A stretch of 29,816 bases of DNA, taken from the NCBI GenBank assembly GCA_910579545.1, contig CAJTVI010000029.1:1-29816 (forward strand), read 5' to 3'. A model generated the notes under the pieces. It searched no databases, had not been told where the DNA came from, and worked only from the letters and a program-made list of their open reading frames with translations. How positions within the stretch are numbered: the first letter of the stretch is position 1; every line of letters starts with the position of its first letter. The stretch is from an uncultured Oscillospiraceae bacterium. GTDB taxonomy: Bacteria > Bacillota > Clostridia > Oscillospirales > Ruminococcaceae. Below, piece after piece: positions 7,028 to 15,198 of this stretch. Both the position numbers and the translations under genes were made by a program.

Positions 7028-8001
7028 ACGGGGACGGGGTCAACCGGCGCAGCATCCAGTGGTTCCCGGGGCATATGGCCAAAACCCTGCGGCTGATGCG
7101 CCAGGAGGTGCGCGGGGTGGACGCGGTGCTGCTTTTGCTGGACGCCCGCATCCCCCGCAGCAGCTTAAACCCGGAGCTGGAAGCCATCGCCGCCGCAAAG
7201 CCGCACCTCTATGTGCTGAATAAGGCCGACCTGGCCGACCCCGCCCTCACCGCCCGCTGGGTGCGCTGGTTCTGCGGGCAGGGGGCCGGGTGCGTGGCCA
7301 TCAGCGCCAAGCAAAAAAGCGGCGCGGCCGCCGTGCGCCGCGCGGTGGACGAGGCCCTTGCCGGCTTAATGGCCCGCAATGCCCAGCGGGGCATGGCCGG
7401 CGCGAGGGTGCGGGTGATGGTGGCGGGCATCCCAAACGTGGGCAAATCCACCTTTATCAACACCTTTGCGGGCGCGGCCCGGGCCGCCGCGGCCGACCGC
7501 CCCGGCGTAACGCGGGGCCGGCAGTGGATCGCGGCCGGCCGGTACGACCTTTTGGACATGCCGGGGGTGCTCTGGAACAAGTTCGACAGCCTTGAAACCG
7601 CCTCCAACCTCGCCTTTATCGGCTCGATCAAGGACGATATCCTTGACCTGGAGGAGCTGGCCGCCGGGCTGCTCAGCCAGATGCGGGCGGTCTACCCCGG
7701 GCGGCTGGCCGGGCGCTACAAGCTTACCGAACAGCAGCTGGCCCTGCCCGCCTGGGAGCTGCTGGAGGCCATCGGCCGCGGGCGGGGCATGCTGATGCGG
7801 GGCGGCGAGGTGGACACCGCCCGGGCCGCCGCCATGCTGGTGGATGAGTTCCGGGCCAGCAGGTGGGGGCGGATCACCTTAGAGACGCCGCCGGACGATG
7901 CCGCCGCGGGGCGGGCTGCGGTCAGCGGCGAACAGCAGCCGGACGCGCCGGCCGCACCGGGCGGCCCACAGCAGGCAGACGCCGGAAAGGACGAGGCATG
8001 A
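7024..8001 (+). CDS. rbgA: ribosome biogenesis GTPase YlqF/RbgA
   Basis: A 325-aa circularly permuted GTPase needed for late 50S subunit assembly. Motif order is G4 NKAD (66-69), G5 SAK (94-96), G1 GIPNVGKS (135-142), G2 Thr163 in PGVTRG, then G3 DMPG (178-181), the diagnostic permuted order. The N-terminal IQWFPGHMAK is the YlqF hallmark. The C-terminal RNA-binding helical domain is followed by a low-complexity Ala/Gly/Pro tail (about 288-325) not typical of Bacillus RbgA. It overlaps lepB and rnhB by 4 nt each, so translation is coupled. Confidence 0.95.
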   Translation: MNGDGVNRRSIQWFPGHMAKTLRLMRQEVRGVDAVLLLLDARIPRSSLNPELEAIAAAKPHLYVLNKADLADPALTARWVRWFCGQGAGCVAISAKQKSGAAAVRRAVDEALAGLMARNAQRGMAGARVRVMVAGIPNVGKSTFINTFAGAARAAAADRPGVTRGRQWIAAGRYDLLDMPGVLWNKFDSLETASNLAFIGSIKDDILDLEELAAGLLSQMRAVYPGRLAGRYKLTEQQLALPAWELLEAIGRGRGMLMRGGEVDTARAAAMLVDEFRASRWGRITLETPPDDAAAGRAAVSGEQQPDAPAAPGGPQQADAGKDEA

Positions 8002-8651
8002 AGGGCGAAGAGCTTTACCTCTACGACGCGGGGGTGCGCGCCGCCCAGGGCATATTCTGCGGGGTGGACGAGGCGGGCCGGGGGCCGCTGTGCGGGCCGG
8101 TCTGCTGCGCGGCGGTGATGCTGGACCCCGCCGACCCCATCGAGGGGGTCAACGACTCCAAAAAGCTCTCGGAAAAAAAGCGGGAGGCCCTGTATGAGCA
8201 GATCGTCCGCCGGGCGGCCGCCTATAACGTGGTGATGATCGGCCCGGAGGAGATCGACCGGCTCAATATTTTAGAGGCCACCATGGAGGGCATGCGCCAG
8301 GCGGTGGCCGGGCTTTCGCCGCCGCCGGCCTTTGCCCTGATCGACGGCAACCGCTGCCCCGCGCCGCTGGCCCTGCCGGCCATGAGCCTTGTAAAGGGGG
8401 ACGGCCTTTCGGCCAGCATCGCGGCGGCCTCCATCCTGGCCAAGGTCAGCCGGGACCGGTATATGCTCGAGTTGGACCGCCAGTACCCCCAGTACCAGCT
8501 GGCAAAGCACAAGGGCTACGGCACCAGGCTGCACTACGAGCTGCTGCAAACCTACGGCATTGCGCCCTTTTACCGCCGCAGCTTTTTAAAAAACCGCTCC
8601 TTTAAGGAGGCCGGGCCCGGCTGCGAAGCAGGAGAGGGCAGGGATGGCTGA
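7998..8651 (+). CDS. rnhB: ribonuclease HII
   Basis: A 217-aa endonuclease that removes RNA and single ribonucleotides from RNA-DNA hybrids. It shows GVDEAGRGPLCGPV with catalytic Asp24 and Glu25, NDSKKLSEKKRE, ALIDGNRCP with Asp116, and KVSRDRYM with Asp153, the four acidic residues of the RNase H fold. The frame is open further upstream inside rbgA, but ATG 7998, overlapping the rbgA stop as ATGA, gives the normal family length. It overlaps yraN by 8 nt. Confidence 0.95.
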   Translation: MKGEELYLYDAGVRAAQGIFCGVDEAGRGPLCGPVCCAAVMLDPADPIEGVNDSKKLSEKKREALYEQIVRRAAAYNVVMIGPEEIDRLNILEATMEGMRQAVAGLSPPPAFALIDGNRCPAPLALPAMSLVKGDGLSASIAAASILAKVSRDRYMLELDRQYPQYQLAKHKGYGTRLHYELLQTYGIAPFYRRSFLKNRSFKEAGPGCEAGEGRDG

Positions 8652-9027
8652 GCCGGCCGGGGGCCGGGCGGCAGCCGGCCGCCGGGGCGAGGCGGCGGCC
8701 GCCCTTTACTATCAAAAACGGGGCTGCACCCTGCTGGCCCACAACTACCGCACCCGGCTGGGCGAACTGGACCTTGTTCTGCTGGAGGGCGGCACCTTAG
8801 TGTTTGCCGAGGTCAAAACCCGCGCTGTGCGCTCCTCCGGCTGGGGCGCGCCCGGCGAGGCGGTGGGGCCCAACAAGCGCCGGCGGCTGCTGCTGGCCGC
8901 CCGCCAGTACCTGCGCGCTTCCCCCTACCGGGAGCTGCCGGTGCGGTTCGACGTGGTGGAGGTGACCCCCGCGCCCGGCGGCGGGCTGCTGGTGCACTGC
9001 ATCCGGGGCGCGTTTGAGGACGGGTGA
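8644..9027 (+). CDS. yraN: YraN family (UPF0102) endonuclease-like protein
   Basis: A 127-aa protein of normal family length. It has the core GELDLVLLEGGTLVFAEVKTR, in which Glu41, Asp43, Glu56 and Lys58 make up a PD-(D/E)XK-type nuclease centre. The family nearly always follows rnhB in Firmicutes and is thought to act on nucleic acids in recombination or repair, but its substrate is not settled. It overlaps rnhB by 8 nt and ends the cluster. Confidence 0.93.
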   Translation: MAEPAGGRAAAGRRGEAAAALYYQKRGCTLLAHNYRTRLGELDLVLLEGGTLVFAEVKTRAVRSSGWGAPGEAVGPNKRRRLLLAARQYLRASPYRELPVRFDVVEVTPAPGGGLLVHCIRGAFEDG

Positions 9028-9046
9028 TCCAGCTGTACAGGGTATC

Positions 9047-9072
9047 GCCTGACGGCGTGTTTTTGCAATAGA
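9047..9072 (+). repeat. decayed fragment of the 259/510 repeat
   Basis: GCCTGACGGCGTGTT (9047-9061) equals the first 15 nt of the repeats at 259 and 510. It is followed by TTTGCAATAGAGG, which resembles the end of the 510 copy (ATGCAATAAAGG) with the middle missing. It sits in the 59-nt gap before thrC. Confidence 0.45.
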
Positions 9073-9086
9073 GGGGAGAACGGGAT

Positions 9087-10541
9087 ATGGAGTATACAAG
9101 TACGCGCAATGCGGTCTGCCGGGTCAGCGCCGCGCAGGCCATCGTTCAGGGCCTTTCGGAGGAGGGCGGGCTGTTTGTGCCGGTAAGCTTTCCCAAGGCC
9201 GACCCTGCCGCGCTGGCCGGGCTGGACTATCCGGACCTCGCGGCCGCGGTGCTGGGGCTTTACCTCACCGATTATCCGCCGGCCTTTTTGCAGGCCCAGG
9301 CCCGCGCGGTGTACGGCGGCGGGTTTGGGGGCAAGGCCGGCTGGATGAGCGAGGTGGAGCCGGGGCTTTACTCGCTCGAACTCTGGCATGGGCCCACCTG
9401 CGCCTTTAAGGACTATGCGCTCCAGCTGATGCCGCGGCTTTTGGCCGAGGCCAAGCGGGCCCTGGGCCGCACCGAGACCACCCTGGTTCTGGTGGCCACC
9501 TCGGGGGATACCGGCAAGGCGGCGCTGGCCGGCTGCCAGGACCTTGCGGGGGTGCGGGTGGCGGTGTTCTACCCCACCGGCGGCACCAGTGAGATCCAGC
9601 GGCTGCAGATGGCCACCCAGGAGGGGCGCAACCTCGCCGTTTACGCGGTAGAGGGCAATTTTGACGACGCCCAGACCGGGGTCAAGCGCGCCTTTACCGA
9701 TGGGGGCCTGGCCGCGGCGCTGGCGGCGCGGGGGGTGCGGCTGTCCAGCGCCAACTCGATCAACTGGGGGCGGCTGGCCCCGCAGATCGCCTATTACTTT
9801 TACGCCTATGCCCAGCTGGTGCGCCAGGGGGCGGCGGCCCAGGGCCAGCCGGTGGATTTTTGCGTGCCCACCGGCAATTTTGGCGATATCCTGGCCGGCT
9901 GGTACGCAAAGCAGATGGGCCTGCCGGTGGGGCGGCTGGTCTGCGCCTCCAACCAAAACCGGGTGCTCACCGACTTTTTTGCCGCCGGCCATTACGACGC
10001 CCGCCGCACCTTTTATAAAACCGAGTCCCCCTCCATGGACATCCTGGTCTCCTCCAACCTCGAGCGGCTGCTCTGGCACCTCTCGGGCAGCGACGAGGCG
10101 GTGCGGGGCTGGATGGCCAGTTTGGCCCAAACGGGCGGGTACACGGTGCCCCAGCCGGTGCTGGAGGCCCTTAAGGCGGATTTTGCCGCCGGCTGCGCCG
10201 ACGACGCCGAGGCGGCCGCCGAGCTGCGCCGCCGGTACGAGGAAAACGCCTACCTCTGCGACCCCCACACCGCCGTGGCCTTTAAGGCCGCGCGGGAGCA
10301 GCGGGGCACAGCGCCCATGGTGGTGCTCTCCACCGCCAGCCCCTTCAAGTTCCCCCGGGCAGTGCTGGCCGCGCTGGGCCGCCCCGCGCCCCAAAACGAT
10401 TTTGAGGCCATGGAGGCGCTCGAGGCCTATACCGGCGCGCCCGCGCCGGCCGCCCTGGCCGGGCTGCGGGGCAAGCCGGTGCGCTTTACCGAGGTCATCG
10501 CGCCGGCCGCCATCGGCGGCGCGGCCCTGCGCAGCTGCTGA
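9087..10541 (+). CDS. thrC: threonine synthase
   Basis: A 484-aa PLP enzyme that converts O-phosphohomoserine to threonine in the cytoplasm. The N-terminus (MEYTSTRNAV, then SEEGGLFVP) is typical of the long bacterial/fungal-like class. The PLP lysine is Lys108 in GPTCAFKDYALQ, a SGDTGKAAL phosphate-binding loop lies near residue 137, and the NSINWGRLAPQIAYYF segment is conserved. The ATG start is preceded by AGAGGGGAGAA. It stands alone, without hom or thrB nearby, and ends at a strong bidirectional terminator. Confidence 0.95.
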   Translation: MEYTSTRNAVCRVSAAQAIVQGLSEEGGLFVPVSFPKADPAALAGLDYPDLAAAVLGLYLTDYPPAFLQAQARAVYGGGFGGKAGWMSEVEPGLYSLELWHGPTCAFKDYALQLMPRLLAEAKRALGRTETTLVLVATSGDTGKAALAGCQDLAGVRVAVFYPTGGTSEIQRLQMATQEGRNLAVYAVEGNFDDAQTGVKRAFTDGGLAAALAARGVRLSSANSINWGRLAPQIAYYFYAYAQLVRQGAAAQGQPVDFCVPTGNFGDILAGWYAKQMGLPVGRLVCASNQNRVLTDFFAAGHYDARRTFYKTESPSMDILVSSNLERLLWHLSGSDEAVRGWMASLAQTGGYTVPQPVLEALKADFAAGCADDAEAAAELRRRYEENAYLCDPHTAVAFKAAREQRGTAPMVVLSTASPFKFPRAVLAALGRPAPQNDFEAMEALEAYTGAPAPAALAGLRGKPVRFTEVIAPAAIGGAALRSC

Positions 10542-10580
10542 GATGGAAAAATGCCGCCAAAGCGCGGCGAGACAAATAAA

Positions 10581-10628
10581 AGCCGGGGCCGGCAGGGGAC
10601 TAAGCCCCGGCCGGCCCCGGCTTTTTCT
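10581..10628. terminator. bidirectional terminator between thrC and the DUF1540 gene
   Basis: AGCCGGGGCCGG (10581-10592) pairs perfectly with CCGGCCCCGGCT (10611-10622). TTTTTCTT follows on the plus strand, and TTTTATTT follows the hairpin on the minus strand. It therefore serves both convergent genes. Confidence 0.9.
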
Positions 10629-10786
10629 TAAACCTCCGAGAAGGTTTCGCACATCGTCTCCTCGGGGTGCAGCGAGCGGTTTTTTACCTGGATCTCGCTG
10701 GCGGTGCAGCAGCAGGCGCCGTTGTTGTGCACGCAGTTGGCTACCTCGCAGTGGATGCCGCTGAGGATGGGCTCATTGTGTTCCAT
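10628..10786 (-). CDS. DUF1540 small cysteine-rich protein
   Basis: A 52-aa product read on the minus strand, with GGGAGGG 9 nt before ATG (10786-10784). It contains SGIHCEVANCVHNN, then GACCCTASEIQVKN, with six cysteines (13, 18, 25, 26, 27 and 46). This is the DUF1540 pattern of Cys-x4-Cys followed by a second Cys group, found in short Clostridia proteins and probably metal-binding. The function is unknown; some relatives belong to sporulating bacteria. It converges on thrC and shares its terminator. Confidence 0.85.
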   Translation of the reverse strand: MEHNEPILSGIHCEVANCVHNNGACCCTASEIQVKNRSLHPEETMCETFSEV

Positions 10787-10884
10787 GGCGGTTTCCCTCC
10801 CTTGTCGTGTGTTTTATGGCGGGGCGGTATACCGCCCGTACCCTTAGCTTTGCCGGCCGGGCGGCCGGTTATCAGGAGAAAACA

Positions 10885-11583
10885 ATGGCAATTTTTGTGA
10901 TCGGCGACCTGCACCTCTCGCTGGGTGCGCAAAAGCCCATGGACGTCTTCCCCGGCTGGCAGGGCTACCTTGCAAGGTTAGAGGCCAACTGGCGCGCCCT
11001 CATCGCGCCGGGGGACACCGTTGTGCTGGCGGGGGATACCAGCTGGGCCATGAAATTAGAGGACACCGCGGCCGACTTTGCCTTTTTGCAAGGCCTGCCG
11101 GGCAAAAAGCTGCTCATCAAGGGCAACCACGACTACTGGTGGAACAGCGCCGCCAAGATGCGGGCCTTTTTTGCCCGGCAGGGCTTTGACAGCCTGGACA
11201 TCCTGCACAACAACGCCTACGAGGCCGAGGGGCTGTCCCTCTGCGGCACCCGCAGCTGGATGCTGGACGCGGCCGACCCCCAGGACGAAAAGGTCCGCGC
11301 CCGGGAGCAGGGCCGGCTGCGGGCCAGCCTGGCCGCCGCCGCGCCCGGCTGCGAGCGGCTGGCCTTTTTGCACTACCCGCCCCTTGGCCCCGGCGGCACG
11401 GCCGCGGGGGTGGTGGCCTTATTAAAAGAGTACGGGGTGCGCCGCTGCTTTTACGGCCACCTGCACGGGGCCTCCATCCGCGCCGCGCGGCAGGGCCTTG
11501 TGGACGGCGTCGAGTACCGTCTGGTCTCGGCGGACGGGCTGGGCTTCTGCCCGCTGCGCATCCCGCCCGCCCCGCCCGCCTGA
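10885..11583 (+). CDS. calcineurin-like metallophosphoesterase
   Basis: A 232-aa phosphoesterase. The metal-binding motifs occur in order: GDLHLS (Asp8, His10), GDTSWA (Asp51), GNHDYWW (Asn81, His82), LHYPP and GHLHGA. The GNHDYWW and GTRSWML segments are typical of a widespread Firmicutes group of predicted phosphohydrolases with no assigned substrate. ATG 10885 is chosen over upstream in-frame ATGs because AGGAGAAAAC lies directly before it. It is divergent from the DUF1540 gene. A hairpin (GCCGCCGC/GCGGCGGC, 11589-11608) follows, and a better terminator lies at 11651. Confidence 0.9.
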   Translation: MAIFVIGDLHLSLGAQKPMDVFPGWQGYLARLEANWRALIAPGDTVVLAGDTSWAMKLEDTAADFAFLQGLPGKKLLIKGNHDYWWNSAAKMRAFFARQGFDSLDILHNNAYEAEGLSLCGTRSWMLDAADPQDEKVRAREQGRLRASLAAAAPGCERLAFLHYPPLGPGGTAAGVVALLKEYGVRRCFYGHLHGASIRAARQGLVDGVEYRLVSADGLGFCPLRIPPAPPA

Positions 11584-11650
11584 AAGGGCCGCCGCAAAAG
11601 CGGCGGCAAAATAGAGCGATCGGGCCGGATCCGCTAAACCTCGGCAGCCC

Positions 11651-11673
11651 GCAGGGGGCGCCCCCTGCTTTTT
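11651..11673 (+). terminator. intrinsic terminator after the phosphoesterase gene
   Basis: GCAGGGGG and CCCCCTGC form a perfect stem (11651-11668) followed by TTTTT (11669-11673). Confidence 0.8.
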
Positions 11674-11692
11674 GTTCCCATGTTGGGAACAA
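11672..11692. repeat. 9-bp inverted repeat upstream of the AraC-type gene
   Basis: TTGTTCCCA-tgt-TGGGAACAA is a perfect inverted repeat directly after the terminator and about 80 nt before the regulator gene. It could be an operator or a second terminator hairpin. No promoter was recognised beside it. Confidence 0.5.
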
Positions 11693-11770
11693 GCCTTCCC
11701 ATCCCCGCGCAAGACCCGCGGGGCTAAAACCGCGCCCGCTGCGCATCCCGCCCCAAAGGAGGCCGATCCC

Positions 11771-12664
11771 ATGAACGTACTGTTTGACCAGGAGCAGCTG
11801 GCCCGGCTGATCACCAGCCTGCAAACCCTCACCGGCATCCGGGCCAACATCCTGGACGCCGCCGGGCGGGACATCGGCCTTACCGTGGGGCACACCGCCT
11901 TCTGCCGCCAGATCAACGAGGACCCTGCCGGCCATGCCCGCTGCCTTGCCTGCGACGCGGCCGCCGCCAGGGTCTGCGCCGGGCAGGCCCATTTTTACTA
12001 TTACCGCTGCCATATCGGCCTGTGCGAGGCGATGCTGCCCCTGTATGCCGACGATCCCGGCGTACCGGTGGCCTACCTGATTTTGGGGCAGTTTTTGGAA
12101 ACCGCCCCCAATGAGGCCCGCTGGCAGGGGGTGCAGGGGGCGCTGGGCTGGTACGCCGGCGACCTGCATGCGCTGCGCCAGAGCTTTTTTGCCCTGCGCT
12201 GCTACCCCCAAACCACCCTGCAGGCCTATGCCGAGGTGGTGGAGGCGCTGGCCGATTACATCCGGCTCAAGGGCATGATCCTGCCCACCGGCGAGAGCGA
12301 TTTGCGCCGGCTCGAGCTCTACCTCAACGAGCACTACACCGAAAAGCTCTCCCTCGCGCTGCTCTGCGACCAGCTTAAGATCGGCCGCACCCGGCTCTGC
12401 CGGCTTGCCCGGGAGCTCTCGGGCGGGCACACCCTCTCCTGGCTCATCGCCCAGCGCCGCATCGAGGCCGCCAAGGCCCTGCTTTTGCAGACCAGCATGC
12501 CCATCTCGGCGGTGGCCGAGGCGGTGGGCATCAGCGATTACAACTATTTTTCCCGCCTGTTCCGCACCGTCACCGGGCTTACCCCTCGTAAATTCCGCTT
12601 AAACCGGGATGGAACCTACAAAAATATTGTACAAAATGGCAAAAATTCGGTGGATTTTTCGTGA
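11771..12664 (+). CDS. AraC-family regulator with PocR-like sensor domain
   Basis: A 297-aa regulator. The N-terminal ~160 residues match the PocR ligand-binding type: a Phe-Cys-Arg segment (FCRQINEDP), a Cys cluster (GHARCLACDAAAARVC) and YYYRCHIGLCEAMLPL. The C-terminal ~100 residues (about 177-276) form the AraC double HTH, with ISAVAEAVGISDYNYFSRLF as the second helix pair. ATG 11771 follows AAAGGAGG; the open frame starts earlier but without such a site. It lies directly upstream of a sugar-type ABC importer in the same direction and probably activates it in response to the imported compound. The inducer is unknown. Confidence 0.9.
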   Translation: MNVLFDQEQLARLITSLQTLTGIRANILDAAGRDIGLTVGHTAFCRQINEDPAGHARCLACDAAAARVCAGQAHFYYYRCHIGLCEAMLPLYADDPGVPVAYLILGQFLETAPNEARWQGVQGALGWYAGDLHALRQSFFALRCYPQTTLQAYAEVVEALADYIRLKGMILPTGESDLRRLELYLNEHYTEKLSLALLCDQLKIGRTRLCRLARELSGGHTLSWLIAQRRIEAAKALLLQTSMPISAVAEAVGISDYNYFSRLFRTVTGLTPRKFRLNRDGTYKNIVQNGKNSVDFS

Positions 12665-12696
12665 TTCGTACAATTTTTCGCCCTGTGTACGATAAT
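12627..12696. promoter_or_regulatory. operator-like repeats upstream of the sugar ABC importer
   Basis: TTGTACAA (12627-12634) is a palindrome, and TCGTACA (12666-12672) and TGTACGA (12686-12692) form an inverted pair with 13 nt between the arms. GATAAT (12691-12696) is a possible -10 with no good -35, as expected for an activator-dependent promoter; TATGAT at 12743 is an alternative. The most likely binder is the AraC-type protein encoded just upstream. Confidence 0.45.
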
Positions 12697-12835
12697 GCTA
12701 TTTTGTGGATTCTGACGCCTATTTTTCCCCCTCAAAACGCGCTATGATAAGAGCATCAAAGCGGCGGCGGCTCCGCCGGCGGAGTTTGGCCCGCGGCGCC
12801 CGCCGCCCCATTTTTTGAAGGAGGACGAACACTTT

Positions 12836-14122
12836 ATGAAAAAGGCACTTGCTCTTGTGCTGGCGCTTGCGCTGGCGCTCTCCCTTGTTGCCTGCGGCGG
12901 CGGCGCTTCCAGCACCCCCGCAGCCAGCACCCCCGCGGCCGGCAGCGAGCCCGCCGCCCCGGCCGGCGATAAGATCGACATCAACGTCATCGCCGCCCAG
13001 TACGGCCAGAACACCCAGGACTGGTGGGCCAACTTCCAGAAGGAGTTCAACGCCGAGCACGAGGACATCAACCTCAACGTGGAGGTCGTTTCCTGGAACG
13101 ACATCTACACCGTGGTGAACACCCGCATCGCCAACAACAACGCGCCCGACATCCTCAACATCGACGTCTTTGCCGACTACCAGGCCGACGGCCTGCTGCT
13201 GCCCGCTGAGGACTATGTCTCGGCCGAGACCTACGCCAAGTTCTACCCCGCCTTCCTCGACCAGTCGGTCGTGGACGGCACCGTCTGGGCCATCCCGGAC
13301 CTCGCCAGCGCCCGCGCGCTCTACTACAATGCCGACATCCTCAAGGACGCCGGGGTCGAAGCGCCCCCCGCCACCTGGGACGAGCTGGTAGCCGCCTGCC
13401 AGGCGATCAAGAAGTTTGATTCCAGCATCTACCCCTGGGGCATCGACATGACCACCGACGAAGGCCAGGCCGCCTTTGCCTACTACGTCTGGAACAACGG
13501 CGGCGACTTCATCGACGCCTCCGGCAACTGGACCCTGAACAGCGACGCCAACGTCGAGGCCATCGAGTTTGCCATCAAGCTGGTCAACGACCAGTTCACC
13601 AACAGCGACCCGGCCACCGACACCCGGTACGACCTGCAGGATATGTTCGGCACCGGCAAGGTTGCCATGATGATCGGCCCCAACAGCATCCCCACCTACA
13701 TTGCCGAGGGCGGCAACAGCGTCAACTTCGGCGTGGCCCCCATCCCGGCCAACGGCAGCAACCCCTCCGTGTCCGCCGGCGTTATGGACCGCTTTATGTG
13801 CTTCGACAACGGCCACTCGGACGAGAAGATCGAGGCCATCAAGACCTTCTTTGACTACTTCTACGAGGATACCCGCTACTCCGACTGGGTGCTGATGGAA
13901 GGCTTCCTGCCCGCCACCAGCGCCGGCGGCGAGATCGTGGCCGCCTCCGACCCGAGCATGGCCGCCTGGGTCGACATCGTGGGCAGCTGCAAATTCTATC
14001 CCACCGCCAAGGCCGAATGGGCCGACGTCAAGCAGGGCGTTATCGACGTGGAGCAGAAAGCGCTGCTGGGCGGCAACGTCAAGGAGCTGCTGGACGAGCT
14101 GCAAGGCGAGATCGCCGGCTAA
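12836..14122 (+). CDS. extracellular solute-binding lipoprotein, sugar ABC importer
   Basis: A 428-aa family 1 solute-binding protein. The lipoprotein signal peptide ends in SLVAC with Cys20 as lipid anchor, followed by a Ser/Thr/Pro/Ala linker (about 24-45) and the binding domain. Segments such as NAPDILNIDVFADYQADGLL and GTGKVAMMIGPNSIP resemble the maltose/oligosaccharide and glycerol-phosphate class. ATG 12836 is chosen because GAAGGAGG lies 12 nt before it and the signal peptide starts there. It leads the operon with two permeases. The exact sugar cannot be stated. Codon choice is strongly biased, consistent with high expression. Confidence 0.93.
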   Translation: MKKALALVLALALALSLVACGGGASSTPAASTPAAGSEPAAPAGDKIDINVIAAQYGQNTQDWWANFQKEFNAEHEDINLNVEVVSWNDIYTVVNTRIANNNAPDILNIDVFADYQADGLLLPAEDYVSAETYAKFYPAFLDQSVVDGTVWAIPDLASARALYYNADILKDAGVEAPPATWDELVAACQAIKKFDSSIYPWGIDMTTDEGQAAFAYYVWNNGGDFIDASGNWTLNSDANVEAIEFAIKLVNDQFTNSDPATDTRYDLQDMFGTGKVAMMIGPNSIPTYIAEGGNSVNFGVAPIPANGSNPSVSAGVMDRFMCFDNGHSDEKIEAIKTFFDYFYEDTRYSDWVLMEGFLPATSAGGEIVAASDPSMAAWVDIVGSCKFYPTAKAEWADVKQGVIDVEQKALLGGNVKELLDELQGEIAG

Positions 14123-14173
14123 GGCTTTTTAGCCAGACCGGCGCAGCGCCCCTATAACCTGATACGCATTGCT

Positions 14174-14210
14174 GCGGGCCGGGCCGCTCTTTGGCCCGGC
14201 CCGCTCTCTT
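14174..14210 (+). terminator. partial terminator or stabilising hairpin after the binding-protein gene
   Basis: GCGGGCCGGGCC (14174-14185) pairs perfectly with GGCCCGGCCCGC (14193-14204), followed by TCTCTTTT. A hairpin here is common in ABC importer operons, giving more binding-protein mRNA than permease mRNA. The rest of the gap to the permease (14211-14300) is GC-rich and contains a repeated GCGCGGGGGCCCC motif. Confidence 0.75.
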
Positions 14211-14313
14211 TTCATCCGCGCGGGGGCCCCTTCTGCGCGGCCCTTTGGGCGCGGGGGCCCCGCCGCCTGCGCCGCCTTTACCGTTTTGCCAACACAAACA
14301 GGGAGGTGTCCCT

Positions 14314-15198
14314 TTGAGTAAAAAAACCTTTCGCAAGATCGAGCCTTATATCTGGATCCTGCCCAGCATCCTGCTGATGGCGGTGTTCATCATCGTGCCC
14401 ATCGGGTCGGTGTTCCGCATGTCGCTCAGCAAGGTCACCAAGGCGGGGCTCATCAAGGGCTTCAACGGGCTGGGCAACTTTATCAAGGTCATGGGCGGCT
14501 CGTCCTTTGGGCTGGTGCTCAAAAACACCATCGTCTGGACCATTGCCGTCGTGGTCATCTCCACCGTGCTGGGCTTTATGCTGGCGCTGGTGCTCAACAA
14601 CGAGTTCAAGGGCCGCAAGGTCGCCCGCGCCATCGTGGTGTTCCCCTGGGCCACCACCCTGGTCATCCAGGCCAGCGTCTGGAACTTTATCATCAATACC
14701 GACTATGGCACCCTCAACACCCTGCTGTTAGAGATGGGGCTCATCAGCGCCCCCATCAACTGGACCCCCACCCCGGCGATCTATTTTACCTGGGAGATCG
14801 CCTGCGGCATCTTTGTTACCATCCCGTTTGTCACCTTCTGCGTGCTGTCCGGCCTGCAAAGCATCGACGCCACCTACTACGAGGCCGCCACGGTGGACGG
14901 GGCCAACTACTGGCAAAAGCTCTTCCGGCTCACCCTGCCGCTGGTGCGCCCCTCGCTCACGGTCAGCACGGTGCTCAACATCATCTACGTCTTCAATTCC
15001 TTCCCCATCATCTGGACCATGACCAAGGGCGACCCGGCCAACCACACCGACACCCTGGTCACCTACCTGTACAAGCTGGCCTTTTACAACGGCAAGCAGG
15101 GCGAGGCGGCGGCCGTGTCGGTCATCGGCTTTGTGATCCTGCTGGCCTGCGCCAGTGTGTACATGGTATATACCCTGCGCAAAGGAGATGACACATGA
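14314..15198 (+). CDS. sugar ABC transporter permease (MalF/UgpA type)
   Basis: A 294-aa membrane protein with six predicted helices (the first about 12-35). The EAA loop is EAATVDGANYWQKLFRLTLP, the docking site for the ATPase, in the second half. The TTG start at 14314 is preceded by GGGAGG with 7-nt spacing and gives the typical short N-terminus (SKKTFRKIEPYIWILPS). It overlaps the second permease by 4 nt. It forms a heterodimer with that protein. Confidence 0.93.
   Translation: MSKKTFRKIEPYIWILPSILLMAVFIIVPIGSVFRMSLSKVTKAGLIKGFNGLGNFIKVMGGSSFGLVLKNTIVWTIAVVVISTVLGFMLALVLNNEFKGRKVARAIVVFPWATTLVIQASVWNFIINTDYGTLNTLLLEMGLISAPINWTPTPAIYFTWEIACGIFVTIPFVTFCVLSGLQSIDATYYEAATVDGANYWQKLFRLTLPLVRPSLTVSTVLNIIYVFNSFPIIWTMTKGDPANHTDTLVTYLYKLAFYNGKQGEAAAVSVIGFVILLACASVYMVYTLRKGDDT

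Noticed and set aside
8925..10652. 575-codon minus-strand open frame opposite thrC
   Set aside because: Low-complexity Gly/Arg/His-rich product with no motifs; thrC on the plus strand is unmistakable.
12719..14104. 461-codon minus-strand open frame opposite the sugar-binding lipoprotein
   Set aside because: A repetitive Val/Gly/Asp-rich shadow created by the strongly biased third positions of the real gene.
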